In this document: positions 12,770-24,400 of the stretch, in pieces
How the letters are laid out: the number at the start of each line of letters is the position of its first letter
How positions within the stretch are numbered: position 1 is the first letter of the stretch
DNA from: Lactarius indigo
Taxonomy: Eukaryota; Basidiomycota; Agaricomycetes; Russulales; Russulaceae
Direction of reading: 5' to 3'
Assembly: GCA_025766275.1 (NCBI GenBank)
Contig: JAFKAC010000045.1
Coordinates: 124,001 to 188,000, forward strand
Length of the DNA: 64,000 nucleotides
Program-made: the position numbers and the translations under genes
The notes under the pieces: generated by a model
The model's database searches: none
Seen by the model: the letters and a program-made list of their open reading frames with translations, nothing else
Told to the model about the DNA's origin: nothing

Positions 12770-13135
12770 GCGGGCTTCTCTCTATTTCTCATAAACGCTC
12801 GCGTGTACTAGAACCAACAACCAGCACCAAAGTAAACTTTTTTTTTAGCTTGCCTTCGTGCGATTGAATCAGAAAAAGAAGACATCATATTCACATACAA
12901 AGACTATTCACATGGATCCTAAAAGATTACTAGTTTGGGTGCGTATGGTACGAAGCCGAATAATCAAACATGATATAGGGATACAATTGGAAGACACCTT
13001 CGCCGGTCACTGGACTCTTGCTCGTCATTTTGAACTCGTTAAAAACTTGTCGTCATCCGTTCCTCCCGACCCCACGATGTGGCTTTGACCTTCTGAGGAG
13101 GTAACGGGTATCTGCCACAACGTGGCCAATTGACA
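12770..13135. other. intergenic region, no gene recognised
   Basis: 3' UTR of SDH4 with a T-run at 12838-12846; small unsupported frames only. Confidence 0.5.
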
Positions 13136-13330
13136 CTATGCGATGCCGGCTCCTACCGGCAATATCACTGCTATGACGGCACGAATCAAGGACAGGCGTT
13201 AGTTATGAAGTCATTCCTCGAACAGTTCCAACTCACAAAGACGCGTGAGCACCCGGTCGAGCAGATGCGCCGCCGAGAAGATGGACGCGGTCTTAGCGAT
13301 GACGTCGGCGAATGCGGTGTAGAGGAGCAT
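13136..13330 (-). CDS. possible very small two-exon protein (43 aa)
   Basis: Weak call. On the minus strand a CACC-ATG at 13330 opens exon 1 (13330-13237, MLLYTAFADVIAKTASIFSA and on), ending at a GTGAGT donor. An intron with branch-like ATAACTAAC and acceptor CATAG joins in phase to exon 2 (13170-13136), which ends SVILPVGAGIA then stop. A TATATAT box lies about 235 bases upstream (13563-13569). The product would be hydrophobic with one amphipathic segment. I recognise no family; it could be a tiny mitochondrial or ER subunit, part of a longer gene, or chance. Confidence 0.2.
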
Positions 13331-14858
13331 GGTGGATAGGTGGATGTGACGGTAGTATGCCGTGTTGTGGTAACGATGAGGACGTTCGGCGCGGGAAAGG
13401 AGGACAACGAGTAACGGAACCACTTTTGCGGCCTACGTCTGGGGCTGCTGGAGATTTGGGGGGTTCACAGTCGGAAATGGGGTTCTTTGTGAAGGTGGGA
13501 AGTAGTGGGAGGGGGGGGCGCCTTGAGAGAGAAGCTGGAGGATAGGGGTTCAAAGTGGGTTTGATATATACTCTTCTCTTAACTGGCTGACACGGAATGG
13601 CCCTTGGCCCTGCAGGGAAACTTCTTGCTTTGTTGCGACTGCATCGGAGTTGTGCGGAAAGGGATGAGACAAGGTTTCGCGGTGCCGCCCGTACATGCAT
13701 TCATGTGAGCACCGTTACAGGATATACTTGGCACGCCTACAGTTCATATGACGTTCTCATTTTTCGTTTTGGAACGTTTTGGAATCATAGAGAACACTGT
13801 AGCCTCCGTTTTTCTCCGTCGTTCCTCAGTTCGGGTGTTCTATATGAATTTGCAGGTGCAGGGTGCTTCGCACGCCTCCCGTTCATCGCCTGTGCGTCGC
13901 CTGCACAAGGGAGGAGGAGCTTCGTTCGGCTCCGCTGTCCAAGAACAGATTAGAACAGAATAGATCCGTGCTCATGACTAACCTTGGTCGGCATGAAGTG
14001 GAACTATCTCGAGTCATCGGATCCACATCTCGCAAGGGCTAGGCCCCGGAAGGAAGGCCCGGGCTCCGAAGCTCAGAGTTTCACCAACACTGCCACACAT
14101 TGCGCGCGCCACATCTGGGTTGCAGGGGTGGATGCTGCGAACGTTTCAAGTCCTCAGCTATACACCAAAAAAGGGACAGAGATCCTCTGTGACGATCGGC
14201 GCAGCGGGGTGGAGCTCGGAATCATCGATTTGTCATTCCTATCGGACCCGAGCACTTTCGTATCGCTGAGAGTCCGTTCACCTCTTGGTAACTTGCATGA
14301 CTAGAATGTAACGATGAGAGATGTGCGGAGAGAGACTCTGTCCCTCTCTGCGTTGAATTTAGCGGTTAAAATACTACAGGAAAAAGCGCTTGCACGTCGC
14401 GCTTACCATCAGAAAAAATCACACCCTCCTTGTACTAAGGCCAGAAATAATTAATGACACACTTTATAGAGGAGGTGGCACTTACTCTAGCATTATTCAG
14501 CCCAGTGAAAGAGAAGTTCGATGAGTGGAAATGGACAAACTTTGGAAATTGGTTATGCCCAGAACTTCAGAGGCATTACTCAGATTTGGTGGGAAAGGGG
14601 AAATGATGATAGAGCTACAGGAGAGGCTCTCACGACCTCGATTTACGAATACCTTCAAAAAAGACCACCTTTCCTGGGCTGTCGACGCAATTAATCAATC
14701 CCTGAATCCTCCCACACCATTGAGACCACCATTTCCCGAAGAGTGGTGCATCTCTCCCAAGGCCCATGGAAAACGGCCAGTAAAAGACTTGGAGCTGGAC
14801 AGTAGTTATGGAGATGCCAGCATACAGGAGGCAGTGTAGCATTGCGTGCATAATTACT
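13331..14858. other. intergenic region, no gene recognised
   Basis: Includes the promoter-like region of the small ORF (TATATAT near 13563). The rest contains only unsupported frames. Confidence 0.45.
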
Positions 14859-15477
14859 CTAGTACAAGGAAAGTCCCTTCCCTTTCCTCCTTTCAGTCCT
14901 TCGTCTTTTCCATCTCGCAACTCCTGTGGTCTCTTCCTGGTCCCACAAAATTCCGAGTGATACAGCCCTCCTGTTCTTATTTTGTGTCTCCAATAGATAG
15001 TACACACGGCCCAAGCCGTTGTCTGCATTCAGCTCATTCTGGAGGGCGTTGGAAATGTGGATCTGTGTGGCACGCCAACGGCGATAGCGCATGTACCAAG
15101 CCATTGCGACGAGAAGGAGGACTGAGCGCGAAAGGTTTGTTGAGCGATGTGAAACAAAGGAGAGGAGGCTATACGTACCGAGGACGACGCCGAGTCCTGC
15201 ATGTGCTGCGACACTTAGGGTGCAGTGTCCATTGCCGTGCCTTTGAGAGAGAGGTCCAGTTGTGCATATGGATGAACGAGACCACCGGGAGGCGTACCGA
15301 TCGACCGAGCAGTCTGCCCCGACACTGGGAAGGAGACCAGCAAGCAGAATGGTTACTATGCTGTGGGTCAGCGCTCTGCTGAAGGTCGATGTACGTCCGA
15401 CTGCAGTATGGTCACGCGAGTCGAAAAATGCGTGAGTATAGAAGCGGCCACAAAGCGAGAAAAGCACTTGTCGACAT
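14859..15477 (-). CDS. small single-pass membrane protein, tandem copy 1 (tail diverged)
   Basis: Three exons on the minus strand: 15477-15468 (only 10 nt: ATG TCG ACA A), 15400-15179, 15121-14859; phases agree, 164 aa. The mature start reads MSTIGRTSTFSRALTHSIVT followed by ILLAGLLPSVGADC, a signal-peptide-like helix. A Cys-containing ectodomain of ~45 residues follows, then AHAGLGVVLVLLLVAMAWYM, a transmembrane helix flanked by RYRRWR on the cytoplasmic side. It shares exon structure, including the microexon, with the copy at 16445-16921. The last ~50 residues (NKNRRAVSLGILWDQEETTG onward) are unlike the copy-2 tail and may be read from former non-coding sequence. I recognise no named family; similar basidiomycete proteins carry a Pro/Tyr/Gly-rich cytoplasmic tail. 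Confidence 0.5.
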
Positions 15478-16444
15478 TATTTTAACTCGAAAGAGAGAGA
15501 TGGAATGACACAACAAAAGAAGGGAAAGAAAGGACTTAGTGAGACCAGAGGCGAAGTTTTATAATAAGTAGAGTAGGCCTTGGAGTAGGCGGTTCAATGT
15601 CCTTAATCATCATGCAGCTGTCGTAAACCTCACATGGACAAGATGTAGTGGTCGAAGGCGCAAGCGCCTCCGGCACTTCCCCACCCAGACAGAACTATTG
15701 ATGAGAAACCTTGATTGATGTCGACTATGTGACGAATATGTTGTAAGATTGGGAGAACATTCACTAGAATGGCAGAGATAGGCATGAGAACCGCTGAGGT
15801 AATCGAAGTCCGTGTTTACGATTTGCCCATTCTTGGGTCTGCCAAGAGAAAGTTGCCAGTACATTCCAGGATCTGAACGGCAAGGCCTAGTGGCGGTGCA
15901 ACGGACCTGGAAACAGGTCAATAAGGACGGCATGACTCTTTTAGGACACAGTTACGTTGTGGGTAACGTCGAAAGCAGCATGCCATGATGTATCGCTGTG
16001 CCAGAGCACGCAGGACTCATTAGTTCACATGTTCGCAGACAAAGCGATAAGGTTGGGTAAGATTCAGCACAGCACAATTAACAGAGTAGATCCGTATGAA
16101 AAGTACAACAGCCAGCACAGGTTCGAGTCCGAGTTGGTGTGTAGTCCACTGTCGTTGAACTGGGGGAGATACCGTTTGGTAATGCATCGTCGTCGAAGAT
16201 GATACGATCGTAACCTTGACTGGGGGCGAGCCTGGTGGAGGTGGGTAGTACTGCGGTGGCGAGCCAGCGGGCTAACACATAAGCATATCAACGTCAGTGG
16301 TCAGGAGGAACGGGGGAGACGAAGTCGGACGAACCGGGTCGAACCTGCATTCGGGTCGTACGCGCAGTCGAGGACACCACCGCGGCCGCCATGCGCCTGC
16401 GGCAGATATTGAGGTCCATAAGGCGGCTGTCTGCCGTAGTCGTT
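15478..16444. other. spacer between the two tandem genes, with remnant of a coding tail
   Basis: On the minus strand, directly after the stop of copy 2 (16447-16445), the same frame reads NDYGRQPPYGPQYLPQAHGG and on to about 16350. After an intron-like gap, GSPPQYYPPPPGSPP follows (about 16275-16230). This looks like the lost Pro/Tyr-rich cytoplasmic tail. The remainder (15478-16200) shows nothing recognisable. Confidence 0.45.
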
Positions 16445-16921
16445 CTATATGCCCCCGACGCTATGCTGATTCTGCTGGACGTAGGCAAGATTGGCCTGTG
16501 CGGGGCGCCGCCGGCGATAGGTGACTAATGAAAAGACTAGCGCGAGGAAGAGAAGGACTGAACGCGCAAGTCCGTTGAGTGACATAAAACACGATGAGAA
16601 GGCTGTGCGCACAGAAGATGAGATCGATTCCTGCACGTGCTGCTGAGCTTAAGCGGTCGCAGTGCTCAAAATCCTCCCTGTGATAAGAAGCATTCCGTTG
16701 GTATAGGGGGAGATTAAGATCAGCGGGGGGCGTACAAATCAAGTCGGCAGTCTGCTCTGCTCTGACACCAGGGAGGAGGCCTGCGAGAAGAATGGCGGCA
16801 ATGATGCGGGCTAGTGTATCGCTGAAGGATGTGCGTCCGACTGTAGAGCGGCCACGCGATGTGCGTGAGTACACAGAAGCAACGACATAGCGAGAAGAAA
16901 ATAAAAAGCACCTGTCAACAT
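16445..16921 (-). pseudogene. small single-pass membrane protein, tandem copy 2 (premature stop before the tail)
   Basis: Exons on the minus strand: 16921-16912 (10-nt microexon ATG TTG ACA G), 16840-16613, 16557-16445; in phase, 116 aa. The protein reads MLTVGRTSFSDTLARIIAAI then LLAGLLPGVRAEQ (signal-peptide-like), a short ectodomain with two Cys (ICTPP, EHCDR), the helix AGIDLIFFLLFLALVFSLVT, and the stop-transfer cluster YRRRRPAQANLAYVQQNQ, then a TAG at 16447. The frame stays open and tail-like after the stop, so the gene is probably truncated by mutation, though the membrane part could still be made. Function unknown; topology suggests a type I plasma-membrane or wall-sensing protein. 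Confidence 0.5.
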
Positions 16922-17066
16922 TTTTCTAATAAGGTGCCGGACAAGACGACAGAAAGACGAAGTGATGGGGTTGTACGTGAGAGAAAGAAATAACCAAGTC
17001 CACGAAGACACCTTAATCTGTGTGAGTGTTGGCTTCGAATGTCAACGTGGGGAGACGATCATTCGG

Positions 17067-17170
17067 GCCTGCTTAGCTCAGTGGTAGAGCGCGTCACTTG
17101 TATGTTCTTGCGGGGTAATCCACCATGAACCTGCATGACGAGGTCAGTCGTTCAAACCGGCTAGTTGGCA
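17067..17170 (+). tRNA. tRNA-Thr (anticodon UGU) with a 32-nt intron
   Basis: Cloverleaf assembled by eye. Acceptor stem 17067-17073 / 17163-17169 pairs with one U-U mismatch and a G-U. D-stem GCTC/GAGC is 17076-17079/17087-17090. Anticodon stem CGTCA 17092-17096 pairs with TGACG 17136-17140. T-arm AGTCG-TTCAAAC-CGGCT is 17146-17162, discriminator A 17170. The anticodon loop is C U U G U A / A, so positions 34-36 are UGU (reads ACA, Thr). The intron, 17103-17134, lies exactly between positions 37 and 38, the canonical nuclear tRNA intron site. A-box TAGCTCAGTGG and B-box CGTTCAAAC are intact. Confidence 0.88.
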
Positions 17171-17175
17171 TTTTT
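17171..17175 (+). terminator. RNA polymerase III terminator of the tRNA
   Basis: TTTTT directly follows the discriminator base, the usual Pol III stop signal. Confidence 0.8.
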
Positions 17176-17528
17176 ATTACCCCCCTTTACTTTTTGCTGT
17201 CTTTTCTATAAGGATTTCCCGTCGCCGTACAGAGAATTCCATCCAATTCCTGTGTTTTATGAAAATTAAAATGGAGGTGCGGCGAGCCTGTAAAGCTAGT
17301 ATCAGTGATTAGCACGACACTTAAAACCCTCCCGATTTCCCCCAACTGGGGATATTAGAGAATGGATCGTGTTTACCACTGTCAAGCGTGTGATCTATGA
17401 TACATTTGCTTCTATACATACAATATGTACCCGGTCGATCGGGCTACCTACACACACGCACCACGATCGCATCACATCGCCAGCACGACCTCGACATGAC
17501 ACCCCTCCCCCAAGTTCCGCACCAGGAT
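17176..17528. other. intergenic region, no gene
   Basis: About 350 bases between the tRNA and the 3' end of the convergent LRR gene; nothing recognised. Confidence 0.5.
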
Positions 17529-19206
17529 TCAATTTCTTCCCCTCACTGATGCTGGGGCGGGGCCGGCCACGTCCAGAAAGTCCAGACATCCTCGCCCACA
17601 CCCTCGCCACAGGAGCGGCACCCCACCCGTCGTCTCGCCAACCCTCACGCCCGCGATCTCGGTCACCCACGAATACCGTTCCTCCGCGGGCAGCACGAAC
17701 GGTGGGCCGAGTCGCGCCCACGCCATTGCCGCCGCCAACCCTGCAGGCGACGTTGCTGCTGGTGCAGGCGCAACACCGCCGTGCCGTAGCGATGGACAAC
17801 GCCCAAAGCTCTTTTGCTCCTGCGCAGCTCCAGCCACATCAACCGCACCAGACCCGTGCTCCCTCCTTTCCGCCTTGACATGCGCAGAGGAGAACATGCC
17901 TGCGCCCGCGCTCGTTGTCGTAGAGCGCGAAAATCCATGTCGTCGCGGGGCGGATACCGCGGCTGGTGCGACGCGCGCGAAGAGCGCCACATCGGCAGGG
18001 GAGAGTGCGCCATCTTGGAGCGGGAGCAGGAAGCGGTCCTCGAGGGTCGTCGGTTGGTGTCGCGTGCGTACAGTCGTCGACGTTGTGGTCGTGGTCGGGT
18101 GCGGCGCTAGCGGCCGCTGTTGGTTCGTCGGAGATGGCGTGAGGAGATAGCGCAGTATCATTTCGCGCAATGGTGGGACGCGGAAGTGTGCGCGCGTCGC
18201 GGCGTCAGCTGTTTTGGGCTCGTCTTGCGCCGCGGGGTTGGCAGGGTCTGGATGCCATGGGTTCGTGTGGACCTTGAGATTGGTGAAAGTCATCGTGGTC
18301 ATCTCAGCTGGGAGGAAGCGCAAGTTGTTGTTGACTACATCGAGATCCCTGAGTGCGTGTAACTGCGCGATTTCTGGTGGGATGTACTCAAGGTTGTTGT
18401 TCCCTGGCCTCGTGGCTATCATTAGTATGTCTAGCGAACTAGAGAGGGGGCGGTGAGCACGTACGGAGAGAGAGTACAGTCAGGTTGCTCAGCCTGAAAA
18501 ACTCCGAAGGTAGGGTTGTGATTTCGTTATTTGCGAGAAAGATCATAAGACCCTGTGACCGGGACCTGCTGGGGGCGACGGAATGGGCGAAGAGAGATCT
18601 ATGTGGAGACGAGAAGACTGCTGGTGCGGTCTGCACGCGCTTAAAAGGGCGCTGCGTTGGCTCAGCAACGACGCCGAGGCTGTTGAGTTCCATAATGGAT
18701 GGAGGTACAGAGGTAAGCCCCGCGTCTCTGAAAACTTTGTGAGTGTGATGATGTTTACGATGAGAGGGCGATCACACGCACTTCCAAGTGAATTCAGCCT
18801 CACCCATGTCGACCGCTCGTGTGATCTTCTCTTCCCATAGGGTAGCTTCATCTGGAGGTTCTAGCCCGAACTCTGATTGTGAGAAGCTCTCCTCTTCGTG
18901 AAACATATCTTCCAGCACTTTGGAGTGGTCTGCAGAAGACGATACACTGGATCGATATGCCCAGCTGGCGGGTGCATAGGACGAGTTGGAGTATCGGAGT
19001 TCATTAGAAGGGTGCTTTGTAGCGTGTGTGGATCCAGCAAATGGATGGCTTATGCCCGGCGGTGTTGTTGGCCGGTTGAGATCAAGGGGCTGGAGGGATG
19101 GCGACGAAAGGGGGGAAGAGTCCACAACAGAGGAAGTAGATGGCGATCCCCCCGGTGAAGACGAAGGTGACATGTATGCGCGATCCTCTGGGCTGATAAA
19201 GGTCAT
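17529..19206 (-). CDS. leucine-rich-repeat protein, cytoplasmic
   Basis: Three exons on the minus strand: 19206-18782, 18727-18465, 18403-17529; phases agree, 520 aa. Residues 1-120 are Ser/Pro-rich and probably disordered. Leucine-rich repeats follow: DAGLTSVPPSIMELNSL (~145), LMIFLANNEITTLPSEFFRL, LTVLSLRNNNLEYIPPEIAQ and LHALRDLDVVNNNLRFLPAE. The region HFRVPPLREMILRYLLTP, a low-complexity Thr/Pro stretch and a conserved end (CPS..., PAEERYSWVTEIAGVRVGET, VPLLWRGCGRGCLDFLDV) complete it. LRRs serve as protein-binding scaffolds; the C-terminal Trp/Cys motif recurs in basidiomycete LRR proteins of unknown role. Exon 3 is long and GC-rich, and a further small intron within its low-complexity part cannot be excluded. 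Confidence 0.78.
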
Positions 19207-19561
19207 TTTGTGGCGGAGTCAAGCATACACGACCGGGAGCACAAAAATATATGCAAATTCAACAGATTCCTCCGCATCACGAGACCGCGATCGTGCCAGT
19301 CACGTGGAGTTACCGTGGATGGATATTAGTCAGCGTGATTCCGTATTTTCCTGACATCCGCGACTCGAACTGGCAGCGAAATGGTATGACGCCGCTTGGC
19401 CATAGAGCAATCGACGTGACCCCGCTCGAGATGGGAGCGACCAAGGGAGCGACATCACAATCTGGGGTAATGACGTCACAAAAATAATGGCCTCGGTGAA
19501 GATGCGACGTCACCCCGACGAGCTCCTGGCGCAAACCACGAGAACTCCCTCTAACGCTTCA

Positions 19562-20811
19562 ATGGCCCCCAATCATGGGCAGACAGCCGGGGCCACTGGG
19601 ATGAGCAATACTACTAAAGCATAAGGAGTTGTTAGAGGCAAGAGCCCTCAGGCGCGCACAGCGCGCAGAAGCCAGCCGTGTCAAAGCCGAAGAACAAGAG
19701 ACCGTATGTAGAATGACGTTTACTTTATGGTCGCGTCGCCTCACGTACACCATGTTTCAGGGGAATGCGCACTTCTGCAAGGGGAAGTACCGCGAGGCTA
19801 TCGCGGAATACGAAGTCGCAGTCAGATCCACGGCCCTACTGCCACGTACCTCTCAAACATGGCCGCGGTATGGCTGAAGCTCGAAGCGTGAGTTTCCCCC
19901 GTCGTGGTCAGGCGCGCAAGTGAAACCTCCAACTCGCCGCGGCCAGTGCGTTGAGCCATTCCCTCATATTTTGACGCCGAGGCTGACGGTTGGCAAATTC
20001 GCACAGACTTCGCGACCGTACTCGAGCAAAATCCAGGCTCGATTGAAACAAAGAAGGCACTCGACGAGGTACTCGTTCTCATGAAGCAACGAGGAAGATG
20101 AACCCATCGAGTTGGAAGACTGTCGTCCGCGAATCATCGTCGACTTGAAGGTCGAGCTCGAGTCGGTGTCGGATTCGAGTGATTTTAACCACGAGGGGAA
20201 CGGTGTTCTTTGCAGGTCCTACAATCACGACGGCTGCAAGCGGGGACTCGAGTGCAAGTTTTCGCACGCGCCGAATTACAAGAGTGTGCGAGATCCCCTG
20301 TGTGTTTTTTCTTCCGACATTTCGCTTATGTGGAAAAACGCTAACTTGAACGCTGATCAGCGGACGCAACGTTTGTCTGCATTTCTTACTCGGGGACTGC
20401 AGAGTTGGCAGTTGCGTGTATTCCCACGACAGGTCCTATTTGCCCATCATGACGCTGGAAGGCTTCGGCGATGCCACAGATGATTTAGGGCACGCCGCCT
20501 ACATGAGCAGGGGAATGGTGTCCGGGAGTGGTCATGGTCGCAGCGACGACCACGGGGGAATGCGCCGCGGTGGTCAGCATGGTGAACTGGGACTGGATAA
20601 CTTTGCAGAGCGCGTGGCGAGAGTGAACAGGGGATACATAGAATACGAAATCCGGTCTGAATAAGTCTGCAAGTGTCAGGGTATATGGGACCATGACAAT
20701 GACACTTTTGTGAGTGTTCTGATTTGAGCGCCACGCTTTACTCATCGTTTTTTCTAATTCTTGTGTCAAGGATGTCGATTATTACATTGAGGCCAGCTCG
20801 CTCTGACTGTA
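19562..20811 (+). pseudogene. TPR-CCCH zinc finger gene, decayed copy A
   Basis: Recognised by alignment to the intact copies at 29591 and 37807. Exon 1 starts ATG 19562 but hits a stop after 20 codons (TAA about 19622); the KELLEARALRRAQRAEA frame resumes one base off. Exon 2 (GNAHFCKGKYREAIAEYEVA) loses a base near 19830, shifting out of the TPR. Intron 2 and most of exon 3 are deleted, leaving only a scrap (about 19910-19950). Exon 4 (DFATVLEQNPGSIETKKALD) frameshifts near 20098. The CCCH segment (RSYNHDGCKRGLECKFSHAP, 20214-20273) survives, the second finger is cut, and the final short exon persists near 20772-20811. At least four lesions make this non-functional. Confidence 0.8.
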
Positions 20812-21497
20812 AAAACCGACTTAATGGTTCTTCCCACACCCCAGGCCCACATCGTGGCTACGACCCATGTGTCTCCCATCCAATTCAGATTTATTTCTCA
20901 TGTCATTTAATGTGGAGCAGTTGCACCCACCTCCGCAAATTTTGTCACACCAGCGGCACTTTCTTCCACAGGTAGAGAATTGCCAGTGGGGGGATCTCGG
21001 CAAATGTAGCATCGGAGTCAGTCATTGTCCGAGACGTCCCGAGACGTCTGGACCAAAACGTACCTAGAGATGTCTGAGGAGGGTCACCTGTTGACCCTCT
21101 CCAGGGACCTTGGTGAGTTTTCTGTTTACGATTCAACTGCCTTCATTTACTGACTTAGAACTTGACTTGGCGGTCTAGTGAAACATTCAAGGACCTTAGG
21201 AAGACAGGTTTCTTAGGAGTACCGGGATCACCGGGAGGCATGCCTTCTAAGCCACATCACCTTTATCGAATCTTCGTGGTCTTGATGTCGCTCCAATCCT
21301 GGCGATATTATGTATATACATGCCAGAGAATATATGTATCTTTATGGGAAGAAATGGTACAGGGAAAGTGCCGATCTACTAAAGACCTTCGGAATTTGCA
21401 AGGGTGTGAGAACAAGCCCCGTGCTCCCTATGGCACTTGTATAAGTGTTCCTCTCTCTGCGGTCCCCTTCTTCAACACTCAGAAATCTTGCTCAGAA
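20812..21497. other. intergenic region, no gene recognised
   Basis: Contains only short unsupported frames and the promoter of the DUF6535 gene. Confidence 0.45.
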
Positions 21498-24400
21498 ATG
21501 GCAGCACCCCGCCCGAATCGAGATGTCGAGGCTCAGACCGTTGCTCAGCCCATTATAAATCATCCACCCTCTTCAAATCCCGCAAATCCCCAGCTACTAC
21601 CGGCAAATAGCGCTCCTCAAATTACTACAAACACCGATAAATATCACGACGGGAATGCTACTGCTGATGATCCAGAGGTTCAGCGTGGTGTGTTGACTTT
21701 CCCGTTTCACAACTTCTGATCTCATTTGGGTACTAGATGAGAATCAAGGAGACTCTTCTGATGGGCTGTGGTCGATGTACCTCACTGAGGCGGAGAAGCA
21801 GGACACGGAGGTAATTGAGAGTTGGAAGGGAGATACAAACGGAATCCTCGTATTTGTGAGTCCTGGTCTGATCCGTCTTGTGCATATTCACTGACTGAAG
21901 CACGTGTTGAAGACTGGTCTGTTCTCCGCCACCGTCGCTGCCTTCCTTGTTGAAAGCTACAAGAAGTTATCTCCCGATTCAGGCGATACGACAAATGCCC
22001 TCCTTGCTCAGATATCCGCACAACTTGTCAGCATCTCTAACGGGACACCCCTCGCGAGTGTCGTACTGCCGAACGCTCAGACATTCAAACCAACAGCATC
22101 TGCCGTCAGGGTCAACGTGTTGTGGTTCCTCAGTTTAATCCTCAGCTTGAACTGCGCGCTTTCCGCGACATTGATGCAACAATGGGCCCGACGGTATCAA
22201 GAACTCGCACACCGCCGCGGTGCATTTCACAGACGCGGGCGTATGCGGGCATATATATTCGAAGGCATCAATAAATTTGCAATGGCCCGAGCCGTCGCGA
22301 CAATGCCCACCCTCCTGCACATATCCGTCTTCCTCTTCTTCGCTGGTCTCATCGACTTTCTTCTCCCGATTTACACGACTGTCGCATACTCCACCCTCGG
22401 CTCCATCGCGGCATTCACTTTCGCATATGCAATTTTGACGGTTTTACCAAACATTTACCTCAACTGCCCGTATCGCACGCCCCTGTCTGGGCTTACATGG
22501 CGTCTATCCCAATTTTCCATGATGGGATTTCTTTGGACCGTCCTCCTATTTCGTAAAACCCTATCAAAATTATGGAGTCTGGCCAACCAACACGCGCACG
22601 AACCCCATGGGCCGAAAAAGTGGAGAGAGACACTCACAAGGGAGCTCAATACGCGTCGACAGTGGTTTTCGCAAGGCATGCGAAAGAGTGTCGAGCTCGG
22701 CGCCTATAGAGCGGATTCAAGAGTGGTCACGAGTGCTCTTGTATGGACACTCACAGCTCTCGATGAAGACAAGGAGATCGAAGCCTTTGCCGCACGAATA
22801 CCAGGATTCTTCGACTCACGTGTCGTCCCAGATGCGACATTGGCGGTCCTTCCCCTTATGTCCCACCAACCGAACACCGACCCCATCTTCGGATCCCGTC
22901 TATACGATCTCCTCAAGACGTGTATACCGGAGACGTCGATTCTCGACGAAAAGATGCGCAAGAACCGTCTGCGGATTTGTCTCAACTGTCTGTGGTATTT
23001 TGGAAGAGCGTACAATCAACCTGGAGTTTTTCGGGCGTTGCCATCCTATTTCCCAAACTTCCTCGTTCCGGAAATCAATCGTCGTATTCAGGCCGAAGAA
23101 GACGCCGACGTCCGTGTGATAGGACGCTGTTTTGTAGCATTAATCGTAAACAATCTCGCGGCCGACATCGACTCACGCACGGATCCGATTAGCAATGGGG
23201 AGCTGGCGTGCCTATCGGCTATCCCTGGTACCAACGGCCACGATGTGAAGCTTTTGCTTAGCCAGCCTGGCGCCGTCGCACTTATGAACATGACCTCACT
23301 CACGTTTGAAGGTATTGGCGGCTTGACCACCGGCATAGTTCCACCGGGCGTGTTGGATGTGGTCCAACGGACACTCGGCATCCTCTCTCAAGCTCGTTCA
23401 TCTCAAGAGAATGCCGAAGTCCGGTTAGATCAGCCAATCGCTATAATCAACGGTTCTGATGGGACGTTTGAACGCATCCTCGTATCCCGTCTCCTTGGCC
23501 TCCTCAATACGTGCATACAAGCGACCTCGCCACTCACAGAAGACGCACGCAAGAGCTGTGAGCGGGCGTGCCTGAAGGGTCTGTGGTATTTTGGACGGGC
23601 GTTCAATCAACTTGGGAATTCTGTGCCTTTACCGCCCTACATCTACATCGCTTTCGCCAATCCAGAGATCTCCAATAGCACAGGTTGGAGCAACGACCTT
23701 GTGGCCCACGATCTGGGACGCTGTGTTGGAGCGCTGGTCGTAAACAAGCTCGCGGCCGACATTAACTCGCGCAATGTTCCGCTCAACAAGGACGAGTTGG
23801 CGTGCCTATCGGCTATCCTTGGCACCAAGAGCCCAGACGTAACGCTTTTACTACGCCATCCAGGCGCCGTCGAATTTACGAACATGGTTTTCCTCGCACT
23901 GGACGATTTCTACTTCGTCACCATCGGAACAGTGCCCTCGTATTTGCTAGATGTGATCCAACAGACATCCAGTGCTCTCTCTCAGGCCCTACCGCCTGAA
24001 TTGAACGCCAAGATGCGACTAAATCAGACAACTACGAATGTTTCTGACGGTCAGTGCGAACTCGTACTCTGATCCTGTCACTATTATCTAAAGGTGCACA
24101 TCAGAGACCTCATTGCTTGCGGCTGGAATGTATAGGAGCGTTTTACATGCGTGGATGAAAAACCTGTGGTATTTCACAAGAGAGTACAACGAACCCGGAA
24201 ACTTGGACCCTTTGCCGACCTTTATCTGGATTACTTTTACCAACCCGGAGATGACTCGCCGCATACGCGAGCAACGTGACCTCGCTGTTCGTGTGGTGGG
24301 ACGTTGTGTTGAGGCGCTGGTCGTAAACAAGCTTGCGGCCGACATCTCACGCAACCCTCTAGTCAGAAATGACGAGCGGGCGGCGTGCCTATCGACTATC

